Assembly (NCBI GenBank): GCA_937991975.1
Contig: CALKLC010000031.1
Coordinates: 1-43,986, forward strand
From: an uncultured Spirochaetales bacterium
GTDB lineage: Bacteria > Spirochaetota > Spirochaetia > DTKZ01
Direction: 5' to 3'
Length of the DNA stretch: 43,986 bases
Shown: positions 24,765-32,743 of the stretch, piece by piece
Layout: every line of letters begins with the position of its first letter
Numbering within the stretch: the stretch's first letter is position 1
The notes under the pieces: model-generated
The model's database searches: none
The model's input: the letters and a program-made list of their open reading frames with translations, nothing else
What the model was told of the DNA's origin: nothing
Program-made: the position numbers and the translations under genes

Positions 24765-24780
24765 ACCCTATATATAGTGG
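24765..24780. promoter_or_regulatory. NrdR box
   Basis: The 16-mer ACCCTATATATAGTGG matches the NrdR-box pattern acaCwATATATwGtgt, with the palindromic core CTATATATAG intact. It sits in the leader of nrdR, 6 bases before the ATG and downstream of the expected transcript start. A second, poorer site with CAC-N5-GTG lies near 24807-24817 inside the promoter spacer. Confidence 0.65.
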
Positions 24781-24799
24781 CATTTGACGTACAAACTGG

Positions 24800-24828
24800 A
24801 TTATATCACGCTAAGTGTTGAGTTGCAA
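24800..24828 (-). promoter_or_regulatory. Promoter of the nrdR-nrdD operon
   Basis: On the minus strand TTGCAA (24823-24828), a 17-base spacer and a perfect TATAAT (24800-24805). The leader is about 33 bases and contains the NrdR box; GGGTGAG precedes the ATG. Confidence 0.7.
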
Positions 24829-24844
24829 GAGTAAAAAAAGCTAC

Positions 24845-24873
24845 TTGACGACTCGAAGAGGGGTATTTACAAT
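24845..24873 (+). promoter_or_regulatory. Promoter of the TRAP transporter operon
   Basis: TTGACG (24845-24850), 17 bases, TACAAT (24868-24873). A leader of about 27 bases follows, with AAGGAGG (24894-24900) six bases before ATG 24907. This is an example of the ordinary, leader-bearing type of promoter in the window. Confidence 0.7.
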
Positions 24874-24906
24874 CAAAGCCTATTTTAAGCTCTAAGGAGG
24901 ATTGGA

Positions 24907-25866
24907 ATGAAACGGTTAGCGGCAGTTTTACTGTGTGTCGGCGTGTTGGTAGCTCAATTGGTAGCCATTGATATCAAGGTTGCCCATGTGGTGAATGAAC
25001 AGGATGCTTTCCATATCGCAGCGGTCAAGTTCAAGGAACTTACGGAAAAGTACACAAATGGGGAAGTGAAGATTACGATTTTCCCCAATGCGGTCCTGGG
25101 GGATGAACGAACCCTTCTGGAACGGATGAAGATGGGGATTGTGGATGCAGGAGTCATTACCTCCGGTCCCTTTGTAAACTTCGTACCCCAGTTTGGCGTG
25201 GTGGATATGCCCTTCCTGTTCCGGGATCCGAATCATGCATACAAAGTGCTGGACGGCCAGATCGGAGATAATCTGTTTGCAGTGCTGGAATCACAGGGCT
25301 GGAAAGGTCTGGCCTGGGCCGAACGGGGATTCCGTAACCTTACCAACAATAAACGCCCTGTGAACAGGCCGGAGGATGTGGCTGGCTTGAAGATTCGCCT
25401 TATGCAGAACCCGATTTATGTGGATTCCTTCAAGGCTCTGGGAGCGAACGCCGTACCCATGGCCTGGACCGAAGCGTTGACTGCCCTTCAGCAGAAAACG
25501 ATCGATGGGCAGGAGAACCCTCTCAACGTAATCGTTGCCTTCAAGCTTTATGAAAGCCAGAAATACCTTGCCCTGACCCGGCACGCGTATGCGCCGGCTC
25601 CCATCATCATGAGCCTCGTTACCTGGAAAAAACTAACCCCTACCCAGCAACAGGCTGTGGTAAAGGCTGCCCGGGAAGCTGCGCAGTTCGAGCGGGATTA
25701 CGACAATCGGAACGAAGCTACCTGGTTAAAGGAACTGGAAGGTAAAGGGATGGTGATCACCCGCCCCGACCTTGCCGCGTTCCTCAAGGCGGTACAACCA
25801 GTGTATGACTCCTATGCGAACAAATTCGGGAAAGATCTGCTCGATTCGATCCTCAAGACGAACTAG
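24907..25866 (+). CDS. dctP: TRAP transporter substrate-binding protein (DctP type)
   Basis: The 319-residue protein has a signal peptide (about 1-21, core LAAVLLCVGVLVAQLVA) and the DctP fold: IKVAHVVNEQDAFHIAA, then GEVKITIFPNAVLGDERTLLERMKMG, and the key segment GLKIRLMQNPIYVDSFKALGA with the conserved Arg that clamps the substrate carboxylate, followed by TIDGQENPL. It captures an organic acid or similar solute in the periplasm and passes it to the DctQM membrane units encoded next. The substrate cannot be deduced. A strong ribosome site and promoter precede it. Confidence 0.92.
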   Translation: MKRLAAVLLCVGVLVAQLVAIDIKVAHVVNEQDAFHIAAVKFKELTEKYTNGEVKITIFPNAVLGDERTLLERMKMGIVDAGVITSGPFVNFVPQFGVVDMPFLFRDPNHAYKVLDGQIGDNLFAVLESQGWKGLAWAERGFRNLTNNKRPVNRPEDVAGLKIRLMQNPIYVDSFKALGANAVPMAWTEALTALQQKTIDGQENPLNVIVAFKLYESQKYLALTRHAYAPAPIIMSLVTWKKLTPTQQQAVVKAAREAAQFERDYDNRNEATWLKELEGKGMVITRPDLAAFLKAVQPVYDSYANKFGKDLLDSILKTN

Positions 25867-25875
25867 GAACTCCGT

Positions 25876-26379
25876 ATGGGATCGCTCAAGGATAAACAGG
25901 GCAGTGTAAGGTTCCTCCATCGTCTGAGCGATAGGGTCAATACGGTTACAGAAGGGACACTCTTCGTGTCCCTTCTCGTTCTTGTGAGCGTCACCTTTCT
26001 ACAGGTTGTATTCCGATTCTTCTTCACAGCCCTCACCTGGTCAGAAGAACTTTCCAGCTTTCTTCTGGTATGGGTCAGTCTCCTGGGAATGGCGGTGGGG
26101 TTCAAGCGGGGTAGCCATATTGCCGTTACCTTCCTGTTGGAACAACTTGGTCCCTCTGTTCGAAAGGGGGTACAACTCTTTATCGCCTTGCTGGGCCTGG
26201 GATTTTTTGGAATAGTGTTCTGCTTCGGTTGGGTGATGATGGATACGGAAGCCTCCCAGGTTACACCGGCAATGGGATTGTCCATGCGATGGATTTACCT
26301 GATGTATCCCCTAACCGGAGCGGTAACTCTTCTCCATATCTTTGATTCTATCGTGGTCGTATTCGAAGGGGGGAAATAA
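25876..26379 (+). CDS. dctQ: TRAP transporter small membrane subunit (DctQ type)
   Basis: The 167-residue protein has four hydrophobic segments (about 32-50, 57-74, 92-112, 135-153) and the family pattern LTWSEELSSFLLVWVSLLGMAVGFKRG near residues 52-79. DctQ is the small partner that, with DctM, forms the Na+-driven permease. The ATG lies nine bases after the dctP stop, with AGGAAC as a weak ribosome site. Its stop TAA shares one base with the dctM start. Confidence 0.9.
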   Translation: MGSLKDKQGSVRFLHRLSDRVNTVTEGTLFVSLLVLVSVTFLQVVFRFFFTALTWSEELSSFLLVWVSLLGMAVGFKRGSHIAVTFLLEQLGPSVRKGVQLFIALLGLGFFGIVFCFGWVMMDTEASQVTPAMGLSMRWIYLMYPLTGAVTLLHIFDSIVVVFEGGK

Positions 26380-27662
26380 TGGGCTACCTACTCTTTGGTG
26401 CGTTTTTCCTTCTCATGCTGATCGGGGTACCTATCGGGTTGGCGATTGGACTATCAGCGCTGATCGTTTTCATCAGTATGGGAATCCCCCTCCAGATGGT
26501 ACCGCAGACATTGCTGGAGGGTAACAATTCCTTTGCCCTCGTGGCAGTGCCCTTCTTCGTATTGGCGGGCGATATTCTGGCAAAGGGAGGTATTTCCGAA
26601 CGGATCGTTTCCTTTGCAGAAGCAGCCCTGGGAAGGATCCGCGGGGGGCTTTCTGTGGTGTCTGTACTGGCCTCCATGTTTATCGCAGCTATCTCCGGAT
26701 CCGGAGCTGCCACCACAGCGGCTGTCGGAGCTTCCCTCCTCCCTGATATGAAGGCCAAGGGGTATGACCTTGCCAATTCCGCGGCTCTCATTGCATCTTC
26801 AGGCACGATAGGAGTCGTTATACCCCCCAGTGTACCGATGGTCCTCTATGCGGTGATTGCCGGTGAGTCGGTAGCAAAGCTCTTTGTGGGGGGCTTCATT
26901 CCGGGAGCCCTGATGGGGTTTGGTCTCATTGCCTGGGCCCTGTATACGGCCAGATCGCGGAATTATCCAGGGGGTTCATCTTTTCCACTGAAGGAAGTGT
27001 GGAAAAAGTTCCTCGATTCCTTCTGGGGATTGCTTACTCCTGTGATCATCCTTGGAGGGATCTTTTCGGGTGTCTTTACCCCATCGGAAGCTGCAGCCAT
27101 CGCGGTAGTGTATTCGATATTCGTGGCAATATTCGTCTATAGGGGCCTGGACTTCAAGAAATTCTACCGGCTCGTGATCGGTTCGGGAGTTACATCCGCA
27201 TTGATCATGTTCATCATCGCGACAGCGAAACTATTCGGCTGGGGTCTCGCTTTCTATCAGATTCCCCAGGCGGTTGCCTCTACGCTGCTTGGAATCACGG
27301 GAAATGTCCCTGTTCTTGTGTACCTGGTTATCGGCGTTATCATCCTCCTTGCTGGGATGTTCATGGAGACTGCCTCCGCTCTCATCATCCTTACTCCCAT
27401 CTTCATTCCAGCGGTAACAGGAGTGGGGGGGAATCTTCTCCATTTCGGCGTAGTTCTCACCATCGGCCTTGCTATCGGGATGGCCACACCTCCTGTGGCC
27501 ATAGACATCTATGTGGCATCGGCCATTACGGGCCTTCCGATGGGAAAAATCGCAAAACCGATTCTCCCGATGGTAGGCATCCTGATCGTTGTGTTCTTTC
27601 TTGTCATGTATATTCCCGATATCGCGCTTGTATTGCCTCGAGTGTTCATGGGGACTGGATAA
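26379..27662 (+). CDS. dctM: TRAP transporter large permease (DctM type)
   Basis: The 427-residue protein is almost all hydrophobic, with about 12 segments, including FVLAGDILAKGGISERIVSFAEAALGRIRGGL and AAISGSGAATTAAVGASLLPDMKAKGY, which are signatures of DctM/SiaM, and ITGLPMGKIAKPILPM near the end. It carries out Na+-coupled import of the solute delivered by DctP. It starts at an ATG overlapping the dctQ stop by one base, with GAAGGGGGG as ribosome site. The operon ends here; the following 56 bases are AT-rich and no clear terminator hairpin is seen. Confidence 0.94.
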   Translation: MGYLLFGAFFLLMLIGVPIGLAIGLSALIVFISMGIPLQMVPQTLLEGNNSFALVAVPFFVLAGDILAKGGISERIVSFAEAALGRIRGGLSVVSVLASMFIAAISGSGAATTAAVGASLLPDMKAKGYDLANSAALIASSGTIGVVIPPSVPMVLYAVIAGESVAKLFVGGFIPGALMGFGLIAWALYTARSRNYPGGSSFPLKEVWKKFLDSFWGLLTPVIILGGIFSGVFTPSEAAAIAVVYSIFVAIFVYRGLDFKKFYRLVIGSGVTSALIMFIIATAKLFGWGLAFYQIPQAVASTLLGITGNVPVLVYLVIGVIILLAGMFMETASALIILTPIFIPAVTGVGGNLLHFGVVLTIGLAIGMATPPVAIDIYVASAITGLPMGKIAKPILPMVGILIVVFFLVMYIPDIALVLPRVFMGTG

Positions 27663-27718
27663 CTTTATAGATCACAAATCCATTAGCCGGTGTAATCCTC
27701 TGTTATTATATTTATAAC

Positions 27719-28363
27719 ATGAATACTCAGATATATTCTTTGCTCCTGCTTGTTAATGCCCTAAGTGTTATACCGGTAGGGGCATACCCTTCAAAAGAGC
27801 AGGGAGCAACACTGAAAATGGAGGAAGAATCCATGGAGACCCTCGTGATGAAAGCAATAAAGGAAGGGAGGGATACAGTAGAGGTTGGCCTGAAAAAGAA
27901 GATCCGTTTCACCCTCGTGTCGGATTCTTTACTATTTCCTGTCCAGTTGGCGGAGCAGCAGTGGCGGGAACGTCTTACTCCCGAGCAGTACTATATCCTG
28001 CGGAAACGAGGAACAGAACGTGCGTTCACGGGTGCCCTCTATAAGAACCACGAGAAGGGAACGTACTATTCGGCCGCAACAGGACAGCCTCTTTTCAGCT
28101 CCAGTGCAAAGTACGATTCCGGAAGCGGTTGGCCAAGCTTCTGGGAACCGATCGACCCCGATGCGGTACGGTATCGGGTGGATTTCGATATCGGGTACCC
28201 CAGGGTAGAGGTAGTGGACAGTTTGAGCGGAAGTCATTTGGGACATGTGTTTGGGGATGGACCGGAACCGACAGGACTTCGATACTGCATCAATTCTTTA
28301 GCCCTTCTATTCGTCCCCGAAGGAAGGAATCCTCCACAGTTATTGAATCCTGGTAGCAGGTGA
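27719..28363 (+). CDS. msrB: Exported peptide methionine sulfoxide reductase MsrB, single-cysteine form
   Basis: MsrB reduces methionine-R-sulfoxide. The 214-residue protein has an N-terminal hydrophobic segment (6-22) that suggests export to the periplasm or membrane anchoring. The MsrB domain is clear: LTPEQYYILRKRGTERAFTG, LFSSSAKYDSGSGWPSFWEPI, SGSHLGHVFGDGP and RYCINSLAL with the catalytic Cys. The four zinc cysteines are replaced: the first pair reads YYSAATGQ. The usual resolving position in the SGSGWPSF loop is Ser. The catalytic Cys appears to be the only one in the protein, so an outside thiol must complete the cycle. No ribosome site precedes ATG 27719; TATATT ends six bases before it. 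The next gene is convergent, 20 bases away. Confidence 0.9.
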   Translation: MNTQIYSLLLLVNALSVIPVGAYPSKEQGATLKMEEESMETLVMKAIKEGRDTVEVGLKKKIRFTLVSDSLLFPVQLAEQQWRERLTPEQYYILRKRGTERAFTGALYKNHEKGTYYSAATGQPLFSSSAKYDSGSGWPSFWEPIDPDAVRYRVDFDIGYPRVEVVDSLSGSHLGHVFGDGPEPTGLRYCINSLALLFVPEGRNPPQLLNPGSR

Positions 28364-28383
28364 TTCGTTAGTGCAATAACGAT

Positions 28384-29523
28384 TCAAGGCAGCAGGATCA
28401 ATTTAAAGACAAACGGCAGAATCGTAAGGATACTGAGAAGCCGAGCCGTGTGGAGGACACTTACTACCAAGGGGTCTGCACCCACCTCTTCCGCAATGAT
28501 ACTCATCTGCGTGATGCCCGCAGGGGAAGAGACAAGAAGGCAGGTTCCCGTGTCCCATCCCGTAAGACGCTGGATGAACCTGCTGAGTAGAAGCCCTGAG
28601 GCTACCATCAGTGCCCCCAGAAGGGCAATGGGAAGGATCAATGTGGAAAGTCTTTCGAGGGTCTCGGGAGTCAACTGCTGAGCCATGGCAATTCCTATAG
28701 CGATTCGGGCGTAACTTCGAAGGAGGGGAGGCACAGGGGGCAAACTGCCGTAGAGGGTATTGGCGATCCCCACTCCGAACATGGCCCCCAGCATGTCGCC
28801 GGCAGGGATCCCGAGGTATTTCCCCAGGAAACCGCCAGACAAAGTGGCCAGCAGGAGCAGAACAGTAGAAAAACATATAGGGTTTCCACGGCAATGGTTT
28901 CCAGCTCGATCGGTTTCAGGATCTGGGTGTAGGGGAATGGTGTCTAGAGGCCCTTCCTTGTGGGCTGTTCCACCCTTCTCCGATGCCTTACCCACTTTCC
29001 ACCGGGCAACGATCGGCATGGCCACGAGAAACAGGAGAACCCTGAACAGTTGGAGGACCGTGATGGTTACCGTATCCGCATGGAAGGCAAAACCGAGAAT
29101 GGCCATTTCCGCGATTCCTCCCGCTGTAGATCCCAGGAAAGCGGTCTCGATAGAAAGATGGGAAACCCTGTAGAGGATGTACCCGGAAACGAGGGAAAGA
29201 ATCAGCATCCAGGAGGAAACGATTCCTGCAGGGATCACTACTTTTTTCAATTGCCTGAGGGTTGTACGATCCACCATCAACCCCAGATAACAGCCGAGGA
29301 TTAGTTTACTTACCAGCGTAATCGGATTCGAAGGGAAAGGCAGGTCGTATCCGAGGATCGAAAGAACCGAAACCACCAAGAGAGCTCCCAACATATCAGG
29401 GGCCGGTACATGGAATCGGTCGAAGAGTTTCCATCCCAGAGTGCCTAGAAGGAATAAAAGGAAGGTGCCGTACAACCATCCAGCATGCATGCTGGCTTCT
29501 ACTATACCGGATATGCGATTCAC
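28384..29523 (-). CDS. AbrB-family membrane protein (Gneg_AbrB duplication, permease-like)
   Basis: This 379-residue protein is almost entirely hydrophobic with about 10 segments. It shows the internal duplication of the AbrB (formerly 'ammonia monooxygenase') family: FHVPAPDMLGALLVVSVLSILG with STAGGIAEMAILGFAFHAD in the first half, and LGIPAGDMLGAMFGVGIANTL with SSPAGITQMSIIAEEVGADP in the second. The family is a putative transporter of unknown substrate and is not the AbrB DNA-binding protein. Start is uncertain: GTG 29523 lies 14 bases after a good -10, while ATG 29490 begins just before the first membrane segment. Neither has a ribosome site. Confidence 0.85.
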   Translation of the reverse strand: MNRISGIVEASMHAGWLYGTFLLFLLGTLGWKLFDRFHVPAPDMLGALLVVSVLSILGYDLPFPSNPITLVSKLILGCYLGLMVDRTTLRQLKKVVIPAGIVSSWMLILSLVSGYILYRVSHLSIETAFLGSTAGGIAEMAILGFAFHADTVTITVLQLFRVLLFLVAMPIVARWKVGKASEKGGTAHKEGPLDTIPLHPDPETDRAGNHCRGNPICFSTVLLLLATLSGGFLGKYLGIPAGDMLGAMFGVGIANTLYGSLPPVPPLLRSYARIAIGIAMAQQLTPETLERLSTLILPIALLGALMVASGLLLSRFIQRLTGWDTGTCLLVSSPAGITQMSIIAEEVGADPLVVSVLHTARLLSILTILPFVFKLILLP

Positions 29524-29537
29524 AGGAAAGGGATGTT

Positions 29538-29565
29538 TTTATATGTAATGTCTAGCGGTCGTCAA
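29538..29565 (-). promoter_or_regulatory. Promoter of the AbrB-family gene
   Basis: On the minus strand TTGACG (29560-29565), a 16-base spacer, TATAAA (29538-29543). Transcription would begin near 29530, leaving about seven bases before GTG 29523. Confidence 0.55.
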
Positions 29566-29624
29566 TGATGGACTTGGCTACCTTACAAGCGCTTTGTAGG
29601 GAGACCAATAATGGGGCATGTACA

Positions 29625-30587
29625 TCAGGAGTTTGAAAACCGAACCCGTTCTCTTACAGCTGCCTCCCAGGCGAGGATCGCTTTCTTCCGGAAAGGGCCT
29701 TCCCCGTAGTTCCCGAACTCTCCGCTCTTCCGCAGAACCCGATGGCAGGGAATGAGGAAGGGGATCAGGTTTTCCCCTACAGCACTTCCCACGGCCCTCG
29801 AGGCTTTTGGGTCTCCCACCCTTCGGGCAAGCCCTTCGTAACTTACCCCTTCCCCCAGGGGAATCTGAATCAAAGCTTCCCATACCTGGATCTGAAAGTT
29901 GGTTCCCTGTACGTAGAGGTGCAGAGGGCCGGGTGATTGAATGTTCGTTTCCAGGACAATCCTATGACTTTCCCTGTTAGATTCCGCTTCTGTCCATGCC
30001 CATAGGGGATAGGGGAATACACGGTCCAGTACCTGCTCGCCAGGATGCGGATCGTGCAGGATCTGAGCTTCTGGCCATTTCTTCTTGAGATGGAAAACGA
30101 GGTCGTCCTCCTCCATTCCCTCTTGAAGAAAACGGAGAGCGCAAATCCCTCTTTCAGTTACTCCGATGAGGCATTTCCCAAAGGGGGAGGGGTGAAATCC
30201 GTACCGTATTTCCAGACCTTTCCCCCGGCTACGGATGTCGCCTGGTTTTACAGCCTCTGTGGTAATGAATAGATCATGAAGTCGGGAAGGACTGGATAAC
30301 CCGCTTTCATACGTGGTATCCAGCACACTGGAGGATCTTGAAAGAAGTTGTCTCGCATACTCCTTCGTCAGGTACTGGCAGAATCGTTTTGGGCTGATCC
30401 CTACCCATCGGCTGAATAAGCGTTGAACTTGAAACACGCTCAAGCCCACTATACTGGATAGCTCCTCCAGGGATGGCTGCAGGGTGGGATGGGATTCTAG
30501 AAGCCGAATGATCCTTTCCACCAATTGGTAATCCTTCGAGGCAGTTTCCAATGTGCTCCTGACAGAGCTTGCCGGGTGATCCCTCAT
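29625..30587 (-). CDS. Ada-like protein: AraC-type HTH plus O6-methylguanine-DNA methyltransferase
   Basis: This 320-residue protein repairs alkylated DNA by a suicide methyl transfer. Residues about 20-90 are an AraC-type helix-turn-helix (SLEELSSIVGLSVFQVQRLFSRWVGISPKRF). Residues about 120-215 match the spacer domain of methyltransferases. The C-terminal part has GTNFQIQVWEALIQIPLG, SYEGLARRVGDPKASRAVGSAVG and the acceptor PCHRV (near 283-287). The N-terminal AdaA domain, with the methylphosphotriester-accepting Cys, is absent, so it cannot sense phosphotriesters as E. coli Ada does; regulation of other genes is uncertain. A promoter (TTGCAG-18-TAAACT) ends ten bases before ATG 30587. An out-of-frame ATG lies in between. 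Confidence 0.9.
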   Translation of the reverse strand: MRDHPASSVRSTLETASKDYQLVERIIRLLESHPTLQPSLEELSSIVGLSVFQVQRLFSRWVGISPKRFCQYLTKEYARQLLSRSSSVLDTTYESGLSSPSRLHDLFITTEAVKPGDIRSRGKGLEIRYGFHPSPFGKCLIGVTERGICALRFLQEGMEEDDLVFHLKKKWPEAQILHDPHPGEQVLDRVFPYPLWAWTEAESNRESHRIVLETNIQSPGPLHLYVQGTNFQIQVWEALIQIPLGEGVSYEGLARRVGDPKASRAVGSAVGENLIPFLIPCHRVLRKSGEFGNYGEGPFRKKAILAWEAAVRERVRFSNS

Positions 30588-30597
30588 CTTGAGTCAT

Positions 30598-30627
30598 AGT
30601 TTAGCGAAAGAGGAAGGGGCCCTGCAA
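30598..30627 (-). promoter_or_regulatory. Promoter of the Ada-like gene
   Basis: On the minus strand TTGCAG (30622-30627), 18 bases, TAAACT (30598-30603), ten bases before ATG 30587. The leader would be three or four bases, with no ribosome site. Confidence 0.4.
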
Positions 30628-30649
30628 CCCGATTCTTGCAGGAACCTCT

Positions 30650-32743
30650 CTATCCTACAAGGAATCCTTTGATTCTTCGAACGAGACTTATTTTGCGAAC
30701 AGGAATTTCCATTCTTGTTCCTTCAGAGAGGGTAGCCCCACACACGAGGAGATCGTTCCCTGCTTTCTTCAGTTCCTGGGGCCGAAGGATGTACCGTTCA
30801 GGGGCTCCCTGTTGCCCTCTAACCAGAATCTCCAGGTAATCAGAGGGGGAAGAGATGGTTTGCTCGATCACTACCGCCTTCCCTGCATAGTCCAGCCCTT
30901 TTGCCTCTGTTCGTTCCCTCCGCTTCAGGTCAGGTCGAATCTGATCGGGGACTATCACCACTTTAGAAAGGATCTTCTGTTCCCACTCTTTACGCTGCTC
31001 TTCCCCCAATTCGAGGGATTTCAGCCGGGCCAGGAGTTCGCCCTGGATGGCAGAAGGAGAGAGGGCGTTTCCGCTTTCGTCAACCGCCGGAAGTGTGGAC
31101 GATAAGCTGAACGAGCCTCCTCCGCTAGTTTCTCTTTCGGAAACATCGAGACTCTTTTCGGGTAGGTTCAGTAGTATCTGCTCAGGGGGAAAGTTCCAGG
31201 GAAGAAAGTATATGTATGAAGGACGTTCGGCGGATTCGGATGGTTCGCTCGAGCGAAAAATACCCTCTTCGGAAAGAGGAGGGGGAACCGTAATTCCCAT
31301 ATCCTGTAACAATCGGATGAACATTTCGAGTTTTTCTTTCTTTACCAGGTACACACCAGGGGCAAGGAATAGGTGGATGCACTCTTTGATCCTTTCGTGC
31401 CGTTCGATCGTGGTTCTTCTGTTCTCGTCTACCTGAACGAGGACCCCTTCGATGAAGGATATGCTTCGGTACTCGGTTTCCCAGCTTCTCAGTTGAACCG
31501 CTACATTCTGAGGAACTTCTTGCTGGGTAAGTCTCCCTACTATGTGCTCCACTATCCCGGCAGAAAGGCCTTCGGCAAGGCCCCGGAAATAGGAATATTT
31601 CGTCAGTTCGAAGGTAGGGTATACGTCGTACTTTTGCACGGTGCTAATAATAGCGAGAGCGAGGGCATCGGACAGTTCGATGTGGGGTGTGAGGCTCAGT
31701 TCGAAGTTGGGTTGGAGGATCGCCTTCGGCTCTGCATGAAGCACTGCAGCAGAGAAGAGAGCAGGATTCAGTACCCAGTACTCATCGTCTTCCGAGGGTA
31801 GGAATACACCGCTGGTACATAAATCCTCTATCCAGCGTTCCTCCAGTGCAGGATCTTCTTCCTGCCGGAAAGCAGTCAGCATGGCAAGCCGGTAGAGAGT
31901 TGTACCGGTATAGGCGGTTTCTGGAGACAGGGTCTGCAGGAATCCCATAAGCCAACGAGCTTCTTTCCAGATTCGTTCTCGTTCGGTTTGCCCAAACGCT
32001 CTAAGGATGAGTAGGATGCGTTCCAGGGGCGTAAGTGTAGCGAACTCTTTCCATACAGGCAGATCGGCAAGAAGAGCATGTTCCTTCTGGAACACAAGGC
32101 CCAGTCTCTGGAGGGCGCTCAGGATCTTGTATAGGGTTTCTTTCTCGTCCTGGAAAAGGGGAAAGACGGTGAGGATTTTCGATTCCGTCTGTTTCCGAAG
32201 AGTTCCATCGGACTTCAGGTTCGCTTCCTGATGGAGGAGAAAGGAAAGGATAGAGGCCCATAATGGATCGTTCAACCGTGGGGTTTTGGGTTGTATCCGG
32301 GAGATAGGGATCCAATGGAGGAGTAGAGAAAGCTGAATGATTTGTTCCTGAAGCTTATCCTGCAGGAGGGGATTTAGATAAAAAAGTTCCACCCCTTCCT
32401 CACGGTCCAGATAGATCAAGAGACGATCCTGTAGATTCCTGAGTTTGTTCATTAGTTGAAGAAATGGGTACTGATCTGCCAACAGCCTGTGCAGCTTCTT
32501 ATGGGTAGGTTTGGGAGTATAGAAGATGGCGGTGAGGATGAGTGCATCCTCCTCCTCGATCAAGGAAAGTATCCGCTCCTGTATACTCTTCTTCCGTAGA
32601 AAGGCTTCCAACCCTTCCAGGATAGAATGTTTGTTATAGGGGGTCTTCAGCTCCCCAAGATAGTTTCGCATGAGTTCGAAGAAGGCAGAGTCTGGGAGCT
32701 TGAGAAGTGCCGATTTCCAGTGGGAAATTCGATCATCCATCAT
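30650..32743 (-). CDS. Helicase_C_3 (XPB/Ssl2-associated) domain protein
   Basis: This protein of about 697 residues is encoded right after the XPB helicase and overlaps it by ATGA. Most of it is helical and winged-helix-like. Residues about 390-500 (AIISTVQKYDVYPTFELTKYSYFRGLAEG, VAVQLRSWETEYRSISFIEGVLVQVDE, LVKKEKLEMFIRLLQDMGI-like end) match the Helicase_C_3 (XPB/Ssl2) family. The last third has a Ser/Glu-rich linker and a small beta domain (VVIEQTISSPSDYLEILVRG), which looks like a WYL-type or nucleic-acid-binding fold. Start ATG 32743 overlaps the stop of the helicase gene; an alternative ATG at 32764 lies inside it. It probably forms a complex with the helicase in DNA repair. The same pair is known next to XPB in other bacteria. 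Confidence 0.8.
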   Translation of the reverse strand: MMDDRISHWKSALLKLPDSAFFELMRNYLGELKTPYNKHSILEGLEAFLRKKSIQERILSLIEEEDALILTAIFYTPKPTHKKLHRLLADQYPFLQLMNKLRNLQDRLLIYLDREEGVELFYLNPLLQDKLQEQIIQLSLLLHWIPISRIQPKTPRLNDPLWASILSFLLHQEANLKSDGTLRKQTESKILTVFPLFQDEKETLYKILSALQRLGLVFQKEHALLADLPVWKEFATLTPLERILLILRAFGQTERERIWKEARWLMGFLQTLSPETAYTGTTLYRLAMLTAFRQEEDPALEERWIEDLCTSGVFLPSEDDEYWVLNPALFSAAVLHAEPKAILQPNFELSLTPHIELSDALALAIISTVQKYDVYPTFELTKYSYFRGLAEGLSAGIVEHIVGRLTQQEVPQNVAVQLRSWETEYRSISFIEGVLVQVDENRRTTIERHERIKECIHLFLAPGVYLVKKEKLEMFIRLLQDMGITVPPPLSEEGIFRSSEPSESAERPSYIYFLPWNFPPEQILLNLPEKSLDVSERETSGGGSFSLSSTLPAVDESGNALSPSAIQGELLARLKSLELGEEQRKEWEQKILSKVVIVPDQIRPDLKRRERTEAKGLDYAGKAVVIEQTISSPSDYLEILVRGQQGAPERYILRPQELKKAGNDLLVCGATLSEGTRMEIPVRKISLVRRIKGFLVG

